The translations under genes were made by a program, and so were the position numbers. From Scedosporium boydii (taxonomy: Eukaryota; Ascomycota; Sordariomycetes; Microascales; Microascaceae), in the NCBI GenBank assembly GCA_002221725.1, contig NJFT01000042.1, positions 162,113-226,112 of the forward strand: DNA of 64,000 nt, in the 5' to 3' direction. The notes under the pieces were generated by a model. The model was not told the DNA's origin and made no database searches. It saw only the letters and a list, made by a program, of their open reading frames with translations. Below, piece by piece: positions 12,334 to 24,621 of the stretch (the first letter of the stretch is position 1; the number at the start of each line of letters is the position of its first letter).

Positions 12334-15248
12334 TCGGGATGAGTAAGGAGAGGGTTGGCAGACCTTGAAGCTCCCCTGGTCTCAAACAGATGGCGTTTCA
12401 CCATCTTAGACTAGACAGGGGTACCCGCATCCACGATCCCGGACTCCGAATGCAGGGGTTACAACGGCCCAAGGGCGAGGTCACAACCTCCACTTCCACC
12501 CACCCACCCACGCCATTTGGGGGGGGCAAGATCTAAAGTGTTTTCCTTTTCTGGAAAGGCCTTTTTTGCAGGCCTAGTGCCCGGCCAAGGGGCCTTTGGT
12601 TCGTGGGTTCGCATGTGTAGGTCGCGCTCGTAACCCAAATCGCAGCGATGCATTGCGAGCAGAGGGACGATGCACGCAATGATGATACATGAATGGGCTC
12701 TAGATGGATGGGTGCACGCTAAGGTTTGAGCGCTTAGTTGTCGGTGCTTCACCATAACTCATCACCTTGCTCCCGACTTGGGATGACAACTCAGGGGTTC
12801 GTAGTCACAGGCCACTGCCCAAAGAAGGACGGCGTGCGTGTATCGCAACGGCGGCGAGACACAGATCATGCCCAAGGCAGTTTACGTAGTATGGCGACGC
12901 AACAGGTATGGGGTAGCGCATTGTGCTGGCGTGATCGGTTAACGACTGCCGAGAGGGGCGACGACGACAAGTTGACTGGATGGGATTTTACTGTGATATC
13001 TTCCATCAAGGGTCTGCCTCAGTAGCAAAGCAGTGCACATTAATCAATCGATGAGTTCGATGTTTCTGATCCCGCTCTTGCTTAAGCGATGACTGGAAGG
13101 AAGAATCTCTCCGTTTTCCATCAATGCAAAAATCTTCAAGCCCCGAACAGATGGGTGATCCGAACATGAACCCTCAGACCTTTCTTGGTGGTACAAGAAA
13201 CACATCACACCCAAGCTTAATATCTCGAGAAACCAACAGGGTGTACTTTTCCAAGAAGTGAATGTGATACTAGGAAGATCAGTTCCTGAAGAATATGTCG
13301 GCAGCGAGAGGCGAACCTTGGAAACGAAACAATTGTGACGAATGCTATTTTCAAGGTTTTGTTTGATGTATTTTTGTTTCAATCGGATCAATCCTTCTCT
13401 CCTCTTACACTGGGTGATGTAATGTTACGAAGGTCAAGTGAAGTCGATATCCTCCTTGGGTCGTTCCCCGAAACATGGATCTCGATTACGAAGTACTGTG
13501 GCTGTGGATGCTAAATCGAGGGTGCTCGCTTGGCGCAACTTGGTGTATACACTATATTTGTACCCTCTTCCTAAACTAATATGGCTGAACATGCATGTGT
13601 TATTGATACTATTTTCAACACTTGCACCGTCCTTCCGCTGCGGTCACCACGATTCCCGTTGTCTTATATTTTTTTTCCACATAGATATTTGCTCGTGAGG
13701 TTCGGAGAAACTAATGGTTTCGACTTACTCCGCGTTCTGGACATCGGTTGGCATATGTGGATTTGATGTCAACTGGGTAGCAAAGCCAAAGATCGAAGAT
13801 GCCGCATCAATCAATTAATTCTCTTGTTCCCCGCCCCGCATTGTACTTCTGCCCAATGGCAATCGCACGGAGTACAAAGGAATTGATGAAGCCAAGGCAT
13901 CAACGGATTTCTCCTTCTCCTTCTGTAATCGACGCCGAGATTCTCTGAAAGACTTCGTAAGCCACGTTGTCGTAAACTACGGGGAATACTCAATCTTGTC
14001 AATGCAGGGACCGCTGGAGGCCCACGCATACGAAAGCATCAAGCATCAATCCACACATTGCACGAAAGGTCCTGGTCCTTGTCTAAGACCGCCGAAAATA
14101 CATCCAGCCTCCCCAGTTTTCTAAGTCATCCGTCAAAAGTGCTGTGCCATCACCACGCCGAAACGAAGACCACGCTAGGTGCCAAAATGGAAAGAAGTCT
14201 TGCTCTGAAGAAAACCCTTACAAAAAGGTAGAAGAAAAAAAGCCAAAGAAAAAGCGCTTCGTCATCGCCCGACGCCGGGTTAGTGGCCTGTCGCTGTCAG
14301 CCATCACCCCGCTTCGGCGTCTTGGTGTCTCGGTCGGCAGGCCAGATGACTCCGTACAAAGCAGGATGGGGTCCTGCGAAGGGGGCTGGGCGGACATCGA
14401 AAGAAGCAAATCAACGAGCTGAATGACAACTTAGTGCCAAGCTGAGCGGGGGAATGCCCCTTTACTGGACGACGGGCTGACACTTTCCCCTCTCGCCCTG
14501 CTTTTCTGGCGTGCCACTGGTGCCCCCTGAGTCCCTGACGCTAGCAGAAATCTGCCTACTATTGGCTCGTGAGGACACACCGACAGTTTCTCGGGATGCG
14601 CCGTCGATGCGAACCCTCTCGTCTACGATCCGGCAACAAGAATAGGACTTGTTTCCCTCCCTTGTTTATCGGCTATGATTGGAGTGATGGAATGACTGGC
14701 ACGTCCAGTTGAAACATTCTAGTCAAGTGAGTAAACGCCCGAACCCAGGAATGGGCTCACGAGAAGTTGAAACTTGAAGCTAGAATCACTTGATGGAGTC
14801 TCCTATTCCTCTTCTAGAGTCGGATCACGGCAACTTGCTTTCTCTTAGTTTCTGCTGCTTCTCTGGATAATTGTTGCCTTTTCGCAGGTCTGTGTTCTGG
14901 TCGTTGATCCATGCCAGCCAAGAATGGCCCCGCGAGGCGCACTGACATCACTGATGGTGGCGGGAGGACCGAGGCTCTGTTCCAAGGAATTGGCTTCGCT
15001 CGGTCACTTTTACGAAGTATTCTCGACTGCTTTCACATTGGTTTGCAGTACGAAGTAGGCCTCTGCTAAATTTATCCGGCCGCAGTTTTGGTGTCCTGTT
15101 TTTCAGACTCAGGTGATGGGCATCTCACTGGGTAAATCCAGAACTCACGGCACACACACCCGTACAGATCATCTCACACATACCACCAAAAGCCTGAAGG
15201 CCAGACAAAAAAAAGTAAATCCCGGGCACCATTTCGTAAAATGTTTAC

Positions 15249-15267
15249 AAAAAAAAAAAAAAAAAAA
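15249..15267 (+). repeat. Homopolymer of 19 A
   Basis: An uninterrupted A tract followed by TATTTACGAG. No retro-element open frame lies upstream, so it is more likely a simple repeat than a poly(A) tail of an insertion. Its length is prone to sequencing error. Confidence 0.8.
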
Positions 15268-17572
15268 TATTTACGAGTAGCTTCAAGAGGCTATTCTGGC
15301 CCAAACTTCCAAACGCCGAAGCCAGCGGCGATTTAACGCCGTCGCGGTGGATAACTCGACATCGAATTCTTCTAGGCTCGATGACCAAGGGTTACTGAGC
15401 ACCTGAAGTGTGCAGATGGCAATTGGGTTTCGCAAAAATCCAGGCACCACCCATGACTGCGAGGGGCTCGGTGTCCTTCCATGCGTAGTGCAACCCTCCC
15501 CACGACGCCAGAAAAGTTAACAAGGTCCCTATTCCACTTCCAGCGATGCATCGCGCTGGATCAACCGAAAGGGAACAGGGGCAAAAGGGGCCCTGCTGTG
15601 GAAGGCGGCGTAACGTTTCTCTGAGGTGGTGGTACCCAGTCCACTTGATCAATTGATCAATACCATGATCGAGAGTCCGGCGACGAGAAGTGAGACCTCC
15701 ACAGCTAGTGAAAGTCAGTTGAGACGCTGGACTCAAACCCTTGACCGACTGGCAGGTCCCTTGACTGCGCGGGTAAGTCGGGACTTGAGAAGTCTCAAAA
15801 AATGGCCTTGCACTGCGAATCACTACTGTTTTTTTTTTATCGGTTTAACGTTCTCTTGTCACTCGAGACAGTGCACGCTAAGGCACGAGAGCGTCATGTT
15901 GAAGCTAAGATGCATGCTGCTGTCACTTAACAGAAAACCCCCTGTCTCAGCGGGTTGGGCGATCTCAAGTGAGAGAGGCCTCACCAGTGGGAAAGGTAGA
16001 CAGAGCATGGTCGGTGACAGCCGCATTCCATCAACGCACTGTCAAAGCGGGTGGTGCTCTTGGACAGGCTTGAACACGAGCGGGCATTGGGCTAGGCCAG
16101 CCAATCCCTTCCTGCGTAGCCCTCGGCCCCTGGAAGCAGGTTTGCCCTGTTCTCCTATTTTTTCAGGTTTTCGCCTCTCGGGAGGCTTTTAGCTCAGCGA
16201 ATCCACAGTCGTCATGCTCGTCGTACCGTCGTACGAAGTACACTGTAATATGGGCAGGCCGGAGTGGCACTACGGCACAGTACGGAAAGAGTCGTGCCAG
16301 GTACTGGGGTACCAAACGACATTCGCCGATGGGGTTTACGAAGGACGAAGCGAATGGAAAAAGAACAAGACAAAATGGATCATTGGATCCAGGATGGGGG
16401 CTGCCAAGCATTCAATTCTGCACGCCCCTGTCCATCGGACACGCCCCCCTCATCCCATCTTACACCCCTCATCCATGGTTCCCACACCTTCCAGCTCTCA
16501 CTCGCACTCTCACTCTATCCTCTCATCGTGTCTTCGTCGAAACATCCCGCATCCCGACTAGTCTGGTCCTTGCCTATTACCTTCGAAAGGGGAACATCCC
16601 CGCTTACACTTCCCCCTGATGCTGAGAATTCTACCGCACACCCCTGCGACCCTCCGTTCGCTGTCGATCTAGTATTATGCCTCAAAGTCGGACACACATA
16701 CTGCGATGGCGCAGCACCACTGGCTAGAATCGAGGATGGAACCAGACGACTCTACCACCTGTTCTAAAAAGGTGCGCCACTCGCTCCATCTGTGATGTTC
16801 TAAGTGGACCATCCTACCACTTTCATCGTCCAGGGTGGTGGACCATTCACATCCACATTCCCACCTTCGAGGTCGAGCCCCCGGCTACGAAGCTCAAGGT
16901 TGTCTTCCCATCCCCTGTTCTACCATAATCCGCTAGAGTCCAATCCCTGTGCCATTGCCACTCGTTCCTGCGGCTTGCTTGTTTGTTCCTGGGTCCCAAA
17001 TTACTATTCTGGATTAGACTAATCGTCCGCACATTCATTTTTTTCTCTTGCTCTCTCTTGCATACTCCACCTTGGCTGGGCTGGTTCCACAGCACGCTCC
17101 CCTCCCAGAATCTGAGAATCTGGTTCGCCGTCACTCGTTTGTCTTCTGAGTATAAGTTTCCCGGTCCATCCCATCTCAACTCTTGGCTTCTTGTCTCTTC
17201 CCTCCTCATCACCAAAGCCAAGCTCTCAGTTTGAGTCAGTCTTCTTTTCTTTCCAGAAACATTTCTTTTGGGTCTGTTGTTTCAAGCAACATCCATTACA
17301 TTCCTTTTTCAGATATTCAAGGCTAGGCCTGTATTATCGCTTCACTCTGCACATATCAAAACTCAACTCGCCTGCGGCGTTTATCACTCTCCTTTCAGAA
17401 CATCGGTTCTCTTTTTACAACTGACGACAAACCACCAAACGTCCGAAGACCAAACGAAACAGCTTTAACGCTTTCTTTGCTCCTATTTTCGACTTTGCTT
17501 TGCTAGGCTTAACACTCTCTTCAGTATTCCTTCGTCCGGAACGTTAGGAATCGACAGTCCCTTTGCTTCAAA

Positions 17573-18763
17573 ATGCAGTCTACTCTTATCTCTATCCTTG
17601 GCTTGGCCGCCGCTGCCAACGCCCACATGAAGATGGGAACCCCCGTCCCCTGGGGCCCTATCAGCAACGCCCCCTTGGCCGCTGATGGAAGTGATTTCCC
17701 TTGCAAGAACGTCGCCTATGACTGGAGCGGCAGCGCCCAGGTCAATGTTATCCAGAAGGGCCAGAGCTCTCCCCTGACTTTCATTGGATCTGCTGTGCAC
17801 GGCGGTGGCTCTTGCCAGCTCTCGCTCACCACCGACTTGAACCCCACCAAGAACAGCGTCTGGAAGGTCATCAAGTCCTTCGAGGGTGGTTGCCCCGCTA
17901 TCGGTGTTGCGGGCAACGCTGGTGACAACGCCAACGCTCCCGGCCCCAGTGAATACACCTTCGAGATTCCCAACGATGTCCCCGCTGGCAACTATACCTT
18001 CTCCTGGTCGTGGATGAACAAGATCGGCAACCGTGAGATGTATCAGAACTGTGCTCCCGTTCAGGCCGTCGGCTCCGGCGGCTCTGAGTCCTTCTTCAAC
18101 TCCCTTCCTGACATGTTCGTGGCCAACGTTGGAAACAACTGTGTGACCGTTGAAGGACAGGACCTTGCCTACCCCAACCCTGGTCAAGTCGTTGAGCGCC
18201 TCGGTCTCGCGACCCTCACTCCCCAGCCTCTTGGTGACACTTGCCCCGGTGCCGCCAACTCCGGCTCCGGCTCTGGCTCCGGCTCTGGCTCTGGCTCTGG
18301 CTCCGGTTCTGGCAACAGTGAGGAGCCTGCGGCCCCCACGCCCCAGCCAACTCTCCCAGGCAACGTTTTCATCACTGCTCCCGCCGCCACTCCCACCGCT
18401 CAACCCGAGGCTCCCGTCCAGAGCCAGCCTGCCACCCAGCCCGAGACCCCTGTTGAGGAGACTCCCGTTGAGACTCCTGTCGACAATGGTAAGGGCAAGG
18501 AGACTCCCGTCGTTGATGTTCCCGTCAACAATGGAGAGACTGGCTCCGGCTCTGCCTTTACCGCTGGCACTGCTTGCAACCAGGATGGCTACTGGAACTG
18601 CGTTGGTGGCAACTCCTTCCAGCGCTGCGCCAGCGGCATCTGGTCTGCCACCCAGCAGCTTGCTCAGGGCACTACCTGCTCGGGCGGTATTACCCAGACC
18701 ATCCAGATCTCGAAGCGGGACGGTACCCCTCTTCGCTTCGGCGCCAAGTTCCTCATGTAAAAA
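17573..18763 (+). CDS. Secreted AA11 lytic polysaccharide monooxygenase with X278-like C-terminal module
   Basis: AA11 LPMOs are secreted copper enzymes that oxidatively cleave chitin. The single-exon gene encodes 396 residues. A signal peptide (residues 1-17) is followed directly by His18, which becomes the N-terminal histidine of the copper brace. His76 (SAVHGGGSCQLS) is the second copper ligand and Tyr157 in NKIGNREMYQNCA the likely axial tyrosine; this last motif is diagnostic of AA11. The catalytic domain runs to about residue 220 (SLPDMFVANVG, YPNPGQVVERLG). A (Ser-Gly)n linker and a Pro/Thr/Glu-rich stretch lead to a Cys-rich module (WNCVGGNSFQRCASGIWS) like the X278 module found behind AA11 domains and thought to bind chitin. 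The tail SKRDG contains a basic pair of the kexin type. Strong GC-ending codons suggest high expression. Chitin as substrate is a family inference. Confidence 0.93.
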
Positions 18764-19498
18764 TATCAAGCATCTAGGAAACTGGGGATGGCTGTGGTCG
18801 GATGGGGCGTTTTATTCTTCTCATCGGGTTCCATTTTTTGCATAGATCTGGGGATGGGATTTCACTTCTTCTGTACATAAACCATTTGATTGTGTTTTAT
18901 ACTACTGCCAAGGCTCGAGTTGATGGGTTGGATACACATACGAGAGCATGGACCCTACATACATAACAATAGACCCCAAGGGGCATTTTGCATTTCATAA
19001 CTCTAGTCTTGGGACTTGATTAGTATTCGTGTCTAGTATTAAAAAAACACCTCGCTTGACAACGAGTGATGTTTTCAGTTTAGTCGCCGGAGGTCACGTG
19101 GACACCCGCCGACGCCGGCTAGGCCCGCCGTGGTTGACCGCCCCCCTTCATTGTCCTCACCCCCCGGTCCAGTGGGGCGGACCCGATGCTCTGGCTTCGG
19201 TGATCAACTGCCGCTAACAGGAATATAAAATCTGGTAAGTTTGGACCTGTTCTCGCGACCAACTGTTGGTGGCGCGAATGTGACGAAATTATTTTTCAAG
19301 TTTCTAGCGTGCGAAGAAACGCTATTTTAGGTAATTTTAGGTATCATGAGAATTCCACTTACAACCATGTTTCGAGGCAGTCGCTCAACCAGTGCCGCTA
19401 CAGGTTATCAATTCTATTATTTGCTCAAGTTCCCAATTCTGTAATTACCTTTATCTATTCGTAAAGCATATACATGTTTCCCATAACATTCATTATTT
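18764..19498. other. Convergent 3' regions of LPMO and DUF3433 genes
   Basis: This 735-bp stretch lies between two stop codons that face each other. It should carry both 3' UTRs and poly(A) signals. I see no further gene or strong repeat in it. Confidence 0.6.
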
Positions 19499-22400
19499 TC
19501 AGATCCATTCAGAAGAGTGTGTTTCGGGTCTCGCCCGGGTATCCCCGAACCACCGCCTCCGCAGCCGAGATGAAACTGGCCTCTTTTTAAAAGAGTTCAG
19601 GTCCAGAGGCATAACAAGTTCCGCAAACTCGATTCCTACGTGTTTCTTCCCGTCTCGTCCGACATACCCTCCGAATCGTAATCTATCCCTAGAGCCAGGT
19701 GTGTATTCCCTCAGAGCGCGGCTGGGAGCCGTAAACTCAAGTATAGCAGCTAGCGTCGTCGGCATGCGCGGCAGGAAGAGTTCAATGAAGAAAGAATACA
19801 AAACTGCAGCCACAACAATGTAGAGCCCCAAGATCACGACGCTCATGTAAAATGCCGAGTCGGACATTAGGATGCGCGTCTCGCTGACAACCATTGTCCC
19901 AGCGGTAGATGCGGCGGCCTGGGCGTCTGCCTCGACTGGTTTCCATGTGACGACTTCTTTGGTTCCGATGAAGCGCGCGAACGAGCTGCGCCATATATTC
20001 TTGAGGAGGGGGAGTATCTCTTCGGGCTCTGCGAGAGGCAGCGACGGGTCTAGGAACCGATCTCCTCTGGATGCCTTGATTATGTCCCAGCTCCAGAGAC
20101 GTGCAATAGTGTCGTTATGGAAATCCGATGACCCTTCGTGCATAGATTCCATCGCGAAGAGCATGACACCGGCGGTCTGGTTTTCTGCGTCGGGAAAGTC
20201 GAAGGGGTCTGAAAAATCCCCAGCTTGTTCGTATGATAAAACGTGCCCCTCCCGATCGATCGATACGTCGAATAAAGCTGTCCGGAAGTTGGGGGTGCAG
20301 GCAAAATACCTGTAATCGAACTCCATGTCCGGGTCGGGAATCAGCTTGCCCCAGTAAACGAGGTGAATGTCTCGGCAGACACTGGAGTTTCCTTCCACGA
20401 GGACGGTGCCATTGAAATATTTCCCCCATCCAAATTTGAAAGTATCCTTGCACGAGTCTTTGGTGATCCCGTGGCGTTCTTTGAAAGCTCGCAGGTCGAT
20501 TTCGTCGTCGAAGCCACGAGGACTATGTATTGGCGCGGAAAGTGCTGACTTGATAGGGTCGCAGGTCATGTCGAGTCCATAACCGCGAGTTCTTCCGCGA
20601 AGAGTTTCCATCGGGTTTTCCTGTGCTGGATCTAGCAATGCGAACTGCTGGAAGTAGTATTCCGGCGTTATCCAGGGGGGTAATGGCGTTCCCAAGCTAA
20701 TGTTCGACTTGACCCCGAAGAAGTTGTTGTTTATAGTCCCCTCCCCGGATTTCAATTTAATGCGGTCAAACTGGAACTGAGAGGAATGGAGGTACTGGAT
20801 GTCGACTGGATACGTCACTTGGACGGTGTTTTCGTTGAAGATACCACCGAGGCCGACTGCCAGGACATTCGATAACAAAGCGATGACACAAACAACCACA
20901 AGAAGTAGATGTCCGGATCGAAGAGCGGCCCAGATGGAGAGTTGAGGTGGCAGGGCTGCGTACTTTGCATTCATCGCCCTTTTGGTTCTGTTGGTCCTTC
21001 TGAGGTCATTAAAGGGCTGGAAGATGCATAGAAGGCGAGTAACAAGCATCCAATACGGCTCTACGAAAGTTGCGACTGCCGTCGGTATATAATTTTCAAG
21101 GAGCTGCAAGACTTCGAACTTATCCGTAGGCCGAATAAGACCTGTTTAGAAATGTTAAACTTTGTCTTGAAGGGAGGATAGAGATCCGGGAGTTAGACGA
21201 ACCTCCTAGCTTTTGTTCCTGCGATCTTAAATACAGGAGAGTTATAAATGCAGCGGCAAGAAAGATGGCGAAGGCAGCGCCTGACACTTTCCAGAGGATA
21301 AACGGCCGGAAGGGTTTATATACTCCGGTTTGGGAGGTGTTCGATAGGCCTGCATCACCTGGAGAAATATCTAGCGACCGTGATTCTGTTTGGCTGACAA
21401 CCCGCAGAGTCGACCTGCCAAAAGAATTCTGGCAAGGGCATTGCAGGAACAGTCTAATCTCCTGGTTGCCGACATCATATATTTCCTTCTTGGTTATGGT
21501 ATTACCCCGAGAGACAGCTGCATCTAGGAGTTCTTCGCTGTTGCCGAGTATATCAATCAGGTCGCCCAAGGTTGAAGGATCAGCGGTGAGGTTACTCTGC
21601 AATCGAGTACCAAGAAATAGCAGCAGCATTGTGCCAACTGCAATTGCGAGCAGTAATGCTTCAATTATGGCGGAGAAGGTTCTGCTGACAATTATCCCTT
21701 GTAGGACGACATCGATGGACCCGTCGACTTCCACACCGGATGCCGTCTCATTTGTGAGAAGTGCGCTGTATGATAAGGCAAATGCATTCTTGTGCGCCTT
21801 GCGGTATGCCTCTTCTAAAACTGTTTCGTCAAAGTAATCGTCGAGAGGGCGATCCAAGTCAAGTGCAAATCCGACGAGGGGAGAGAGTGGCCATTCCAGG
21901 TCTGTCCCGTTAAACTTATCGAACTGGTCCACAATGATATTCCCAGAGTGGTCTCGATCCACATCTTGGACTTCCGAAACACTAGTCCCGATGAGATGTT
22001 CGAACCCAGTTGCATTGAATTCAGTGCTGGGCAACACTTCTGGCGGGCCAAGAGCAGTCATGGAGGTCTCGTCAGGATGAAGGGTAGAAGTTGAAAGCGT
22101 CACCTGGACCCGCTGCTTCCAGTAGCTAGGTTCGCAAAACAAAGCAGTGATTCTAGATTGGTTTGCCTTTCCAGTCGCAGCGACGGCTAGGAATTGGTGA
22201 GAAAATTGAGGACCGCAAGTCTCTCGCCTAAGAAACTGGTCTACATATGCGCTGTTGTGCCAGGACAGATACAGCATTTGGCGGGTGAAGGGCGGCTGGA
22301 CCATATATGTCTCAATGCAGCTGGCGTTGCAGCCCTGGCCGTTGTGGTAGTCGTACCAGCCGGCATATCCGGGCTGGGCATTTTCGTTGAAAGTCGCTGG

Positions 22401-23432
22401 CCAGCATTTGATATCGGTCCAGACTTTCGTAGTCGTCACTGTCCAATTCGTGGCTCCTGGTGATGGATCTCCCGCAACCTTGACTGGAAGCAAGGCGTAG
22501 TCCGGGGTCGTGAAGGCTGGGTACTCTTGAGAAAGATACTTCGTCGCATACATGAGATATAAAAGTGATGAGTCCATGTTGACTGACTGGTTCTGGATAG
22601 GGAGGAGATCTGAGGCCGGAGTGAAGACAGATGCCTGTTGACGATGTACAGGACCGGTACCGAAGATAGCACCCTGTAGTGGAGTAATGACCCAGAAGAT
22701 TAACACCATTACTGTCCCTGATATCGAAACTGTCCAGTGCCTAATCACAGAGGTCAGAAAAGTTTAGTTCGACGGGTGGGAGGGAGGTATTCTTACCGTC
22801 GTTTCGTGGCTGTGAATGGCACTAGGGCGATAAAGTCAAATGGATATTCAAGGCTCAGAGAGTCCTTTGGGGAAGCACCCTCTGGGCGTGAGAGCTCTAG
22901 CCATGGATAGACTCGCTTAACGTCTAAGTCTACCCAGTTCCAAATAATACTATATATGACGGCGATTATAGTAGGCAGGAACATATAACCGAACTGCGCC
23001 AGTTGTGGAATGTCGTCTATAGTCGGTGATAGGGCTAGGCCACCTTCACGGTGGCTCATAGTCGCGAGATATTCGATGATAGCTGCGAGAGTGGCAGTCA
23101 ATATTGCGAGAGGGATGAGAACCCGCTTTCTCATTGTATTTGGTTTCCATCCATGCTTGCAGACTGCACACACCATTTGTTAGCGGGAATCTTATTTCAC
23201 GACGGCTGTAAGTGGATATGTTGGAACACAGACATGATTTGGGAGCGATGGACTTATTAGTCTTTGTTTTGAGGATCCCGCTCCATGAACTCCACGATGA
23301 AGCTGGGCTAATAGTCTTCTTGACATCGTGGCCACCATGCCCTGCATGCTCACTTAGACTGTATGTGGTGCTGGAGGGCGTCACCTTTTCAGAGGGCGCG
23401 GCGGGTCTCCAATAAGGACTCGTGGTTTTCAT
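19499..23432 (-). CDS. DUF3433 polytopic membrane protein
   Basis: This family is fungal-specific, has no established function and usually carries two DUF3433 blocks. Exons are 23432-23234, 23163-22797, 22740-21203 and 21141-19499, with introns of 70, 56 and 61 nt that keep the frame; the product has 1248 residues. The first intron (donor GTCTGT) is the least certain. Hydrophobic segments include LIPLAILTATLAAIIEYLA, FLPTIIAVIYSIIW, VMVLIFWVITPLQG, IIEALLLAIAVGTMLLLFLG, AFAIFLAAAFITLLYL, LLLVVVCVIALLSNVLAVGLGG and MSVVILGLYIVVAAVLYSFF. The block AKYAALPPQLSIWAALRSGHLLLVV is the DUF3433 hallmark. Large glycosylatable loops (many N-x-S/T) lie between the membrane clusters. The start at 23432 has a good ACC context; in-frame codons before it lack an ATG. 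The N-terminal 60 residues are Ser/Thr-rich and probably cytosolic. It is divergent from the telomere-binding gene on its right. Confidence 0.88.
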
Positions 23433-24621
23433 GGTGAGAGTCAAGCATCAGGGGCATGACAGAGACGAGGAGGCAAAACAACTCGAACGAACCGGATCAC
23501 AGAGGTGTCCATCCATAGCGGACTTTATGTATAAGAGCAAATTGGACATTGATTGGACTTCTATTTACAACCTCCCATGTTGGCCCCCATCTGGGCCGGC
23601 CCCTCACCAGGGGAGGGTGTGCAGAAAGCGAAACATCATTTCTTTCTTCGAGCCAACAGTAGTTCGGAACTCGGGAGGTCTGCATTGGGGGCGGCCACCC
23701 ACGAACACCCCAACCCATGCAATGCGGGTCTTCAAGAAGGGCGCCTGGGCGGCCTAGTCTCGCGATGCCGATAAGCGCCCGGAAAATTTGCCCATGGGGC
23801 CAGTGGCCACAAGGATGACCTACCAAATCGCGGCTCCAAGACCGATGAAACCTCGATTCTGCATCACTGTAAATTTAGAATATAAACATCGACATTTAAC
23901 CACCCCGCAGCTGATGTTGTTTACACTGTAATGCGTCGGCATCTGCCATGGCGTGTTTGCTTGTTGGAATGGGGCAAACACGGACCTTCTCGGGACGGGA
24001 TTCGACTCTTGTCGTTTGAGAAATGTTGCACTGCAGAGGCGACAGAAAAGCAAAATGGCTGTTTGCCATTCTGTTTGCATTAGCGATTGGGCACTGCCTC
24101 TCGGCTAAGATTTGGTTTGCACGAATCAGAGTAGTCGACCGTGTTCGCTTCTCACGATAGATGTGGGACAGAATCTTGTGAGCGTCTAAACTACGTCGTG
24201 TCGTCAAGCATTTTGGACTTGCGGTGACCAGAAGAGCAAAGCAACTCGTGAACAACAGAGTGCGATGACTGTGTTAAATTTACATGCACTGTATATATAA
24301 TACTGTATCTCAATCTTCTCTTTCCATCTTGAAGAACCCACGTGATGACTAAGCGTGGATTTCGTTTTCCAGATGTCATCCAACAAGCTCCATTGTTAAT
24401 CCTGACCTTCGTCATCACGACGCTTTCTCGATTCAACTAAACCGGCCGTTCGCGTTGACTGCCTCGACATTTCATCCATGGACTTCTGCCATCCCATCGC
24501 TACGATCGCATAACCTAGCTGACATGATACGAATTATCCATATATTCCATCCCCCGAAGATAGCCGTGATAATTTTACCGCTTTCTCTTCTACTCCACCG
24601 AAAGAACCTCGGCGCGTAGCT
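23433..24621. other. Divergent intergenic region, DUF3433 / telomere-binding gene
   Basis: About 1.2 kb between two start codons on opposite strands. Small open frames on both strands carry no recognisable motif. I see no tRNA-like fold and no copy of the TACGAAGTA word. Confidence 0.55.

Larger units (their letters stand above)
9523..17572. other. 8-kb gene-poor block
   Basis: I find no gene with recognisable coding content here. The longest open frames are 188 codons on the plus strand (15626-16192) and 143 on the minus strand (15392-15823). Both contain no known motif and overlap each other in opposite directions. The block holds six exact copies of TACGAAGTA/TACTTCGTA (10075, 12281, 13487, 15011, 15049, 16232), a double TTAGGG at 12322-12333 and a run of 19 A at 15249-15267. 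The last 600 bp or so are pyrimidine-rich and probably serve as promoter and leader of the LPMO gene. A TATAAG at 17151 is a possible core promoter element. Confidence 0.6.

Noticed and set aside
15700..15790. tRNA-like stretch around GGACTCAAACCC
   Set aside because: No acceptor stem and no TTCGA-type T loop can be paired with it.
15626..16192. 188-codon plus-strand frame in the gene-poor block
   Set aside because: No domain, no homology I recognise, mixed composition and an overlapping frame on the other strand; treated as chance.
17483..18769. 428-codon open frame antisense to the LPMO gene
   Set aside because: Its length follows from the strong C-ending codon bias and Gly-Ser repeats of the sense gene; its sequence has no known domain, while the sense frame has signal peptide, copper ligands and family motifs.
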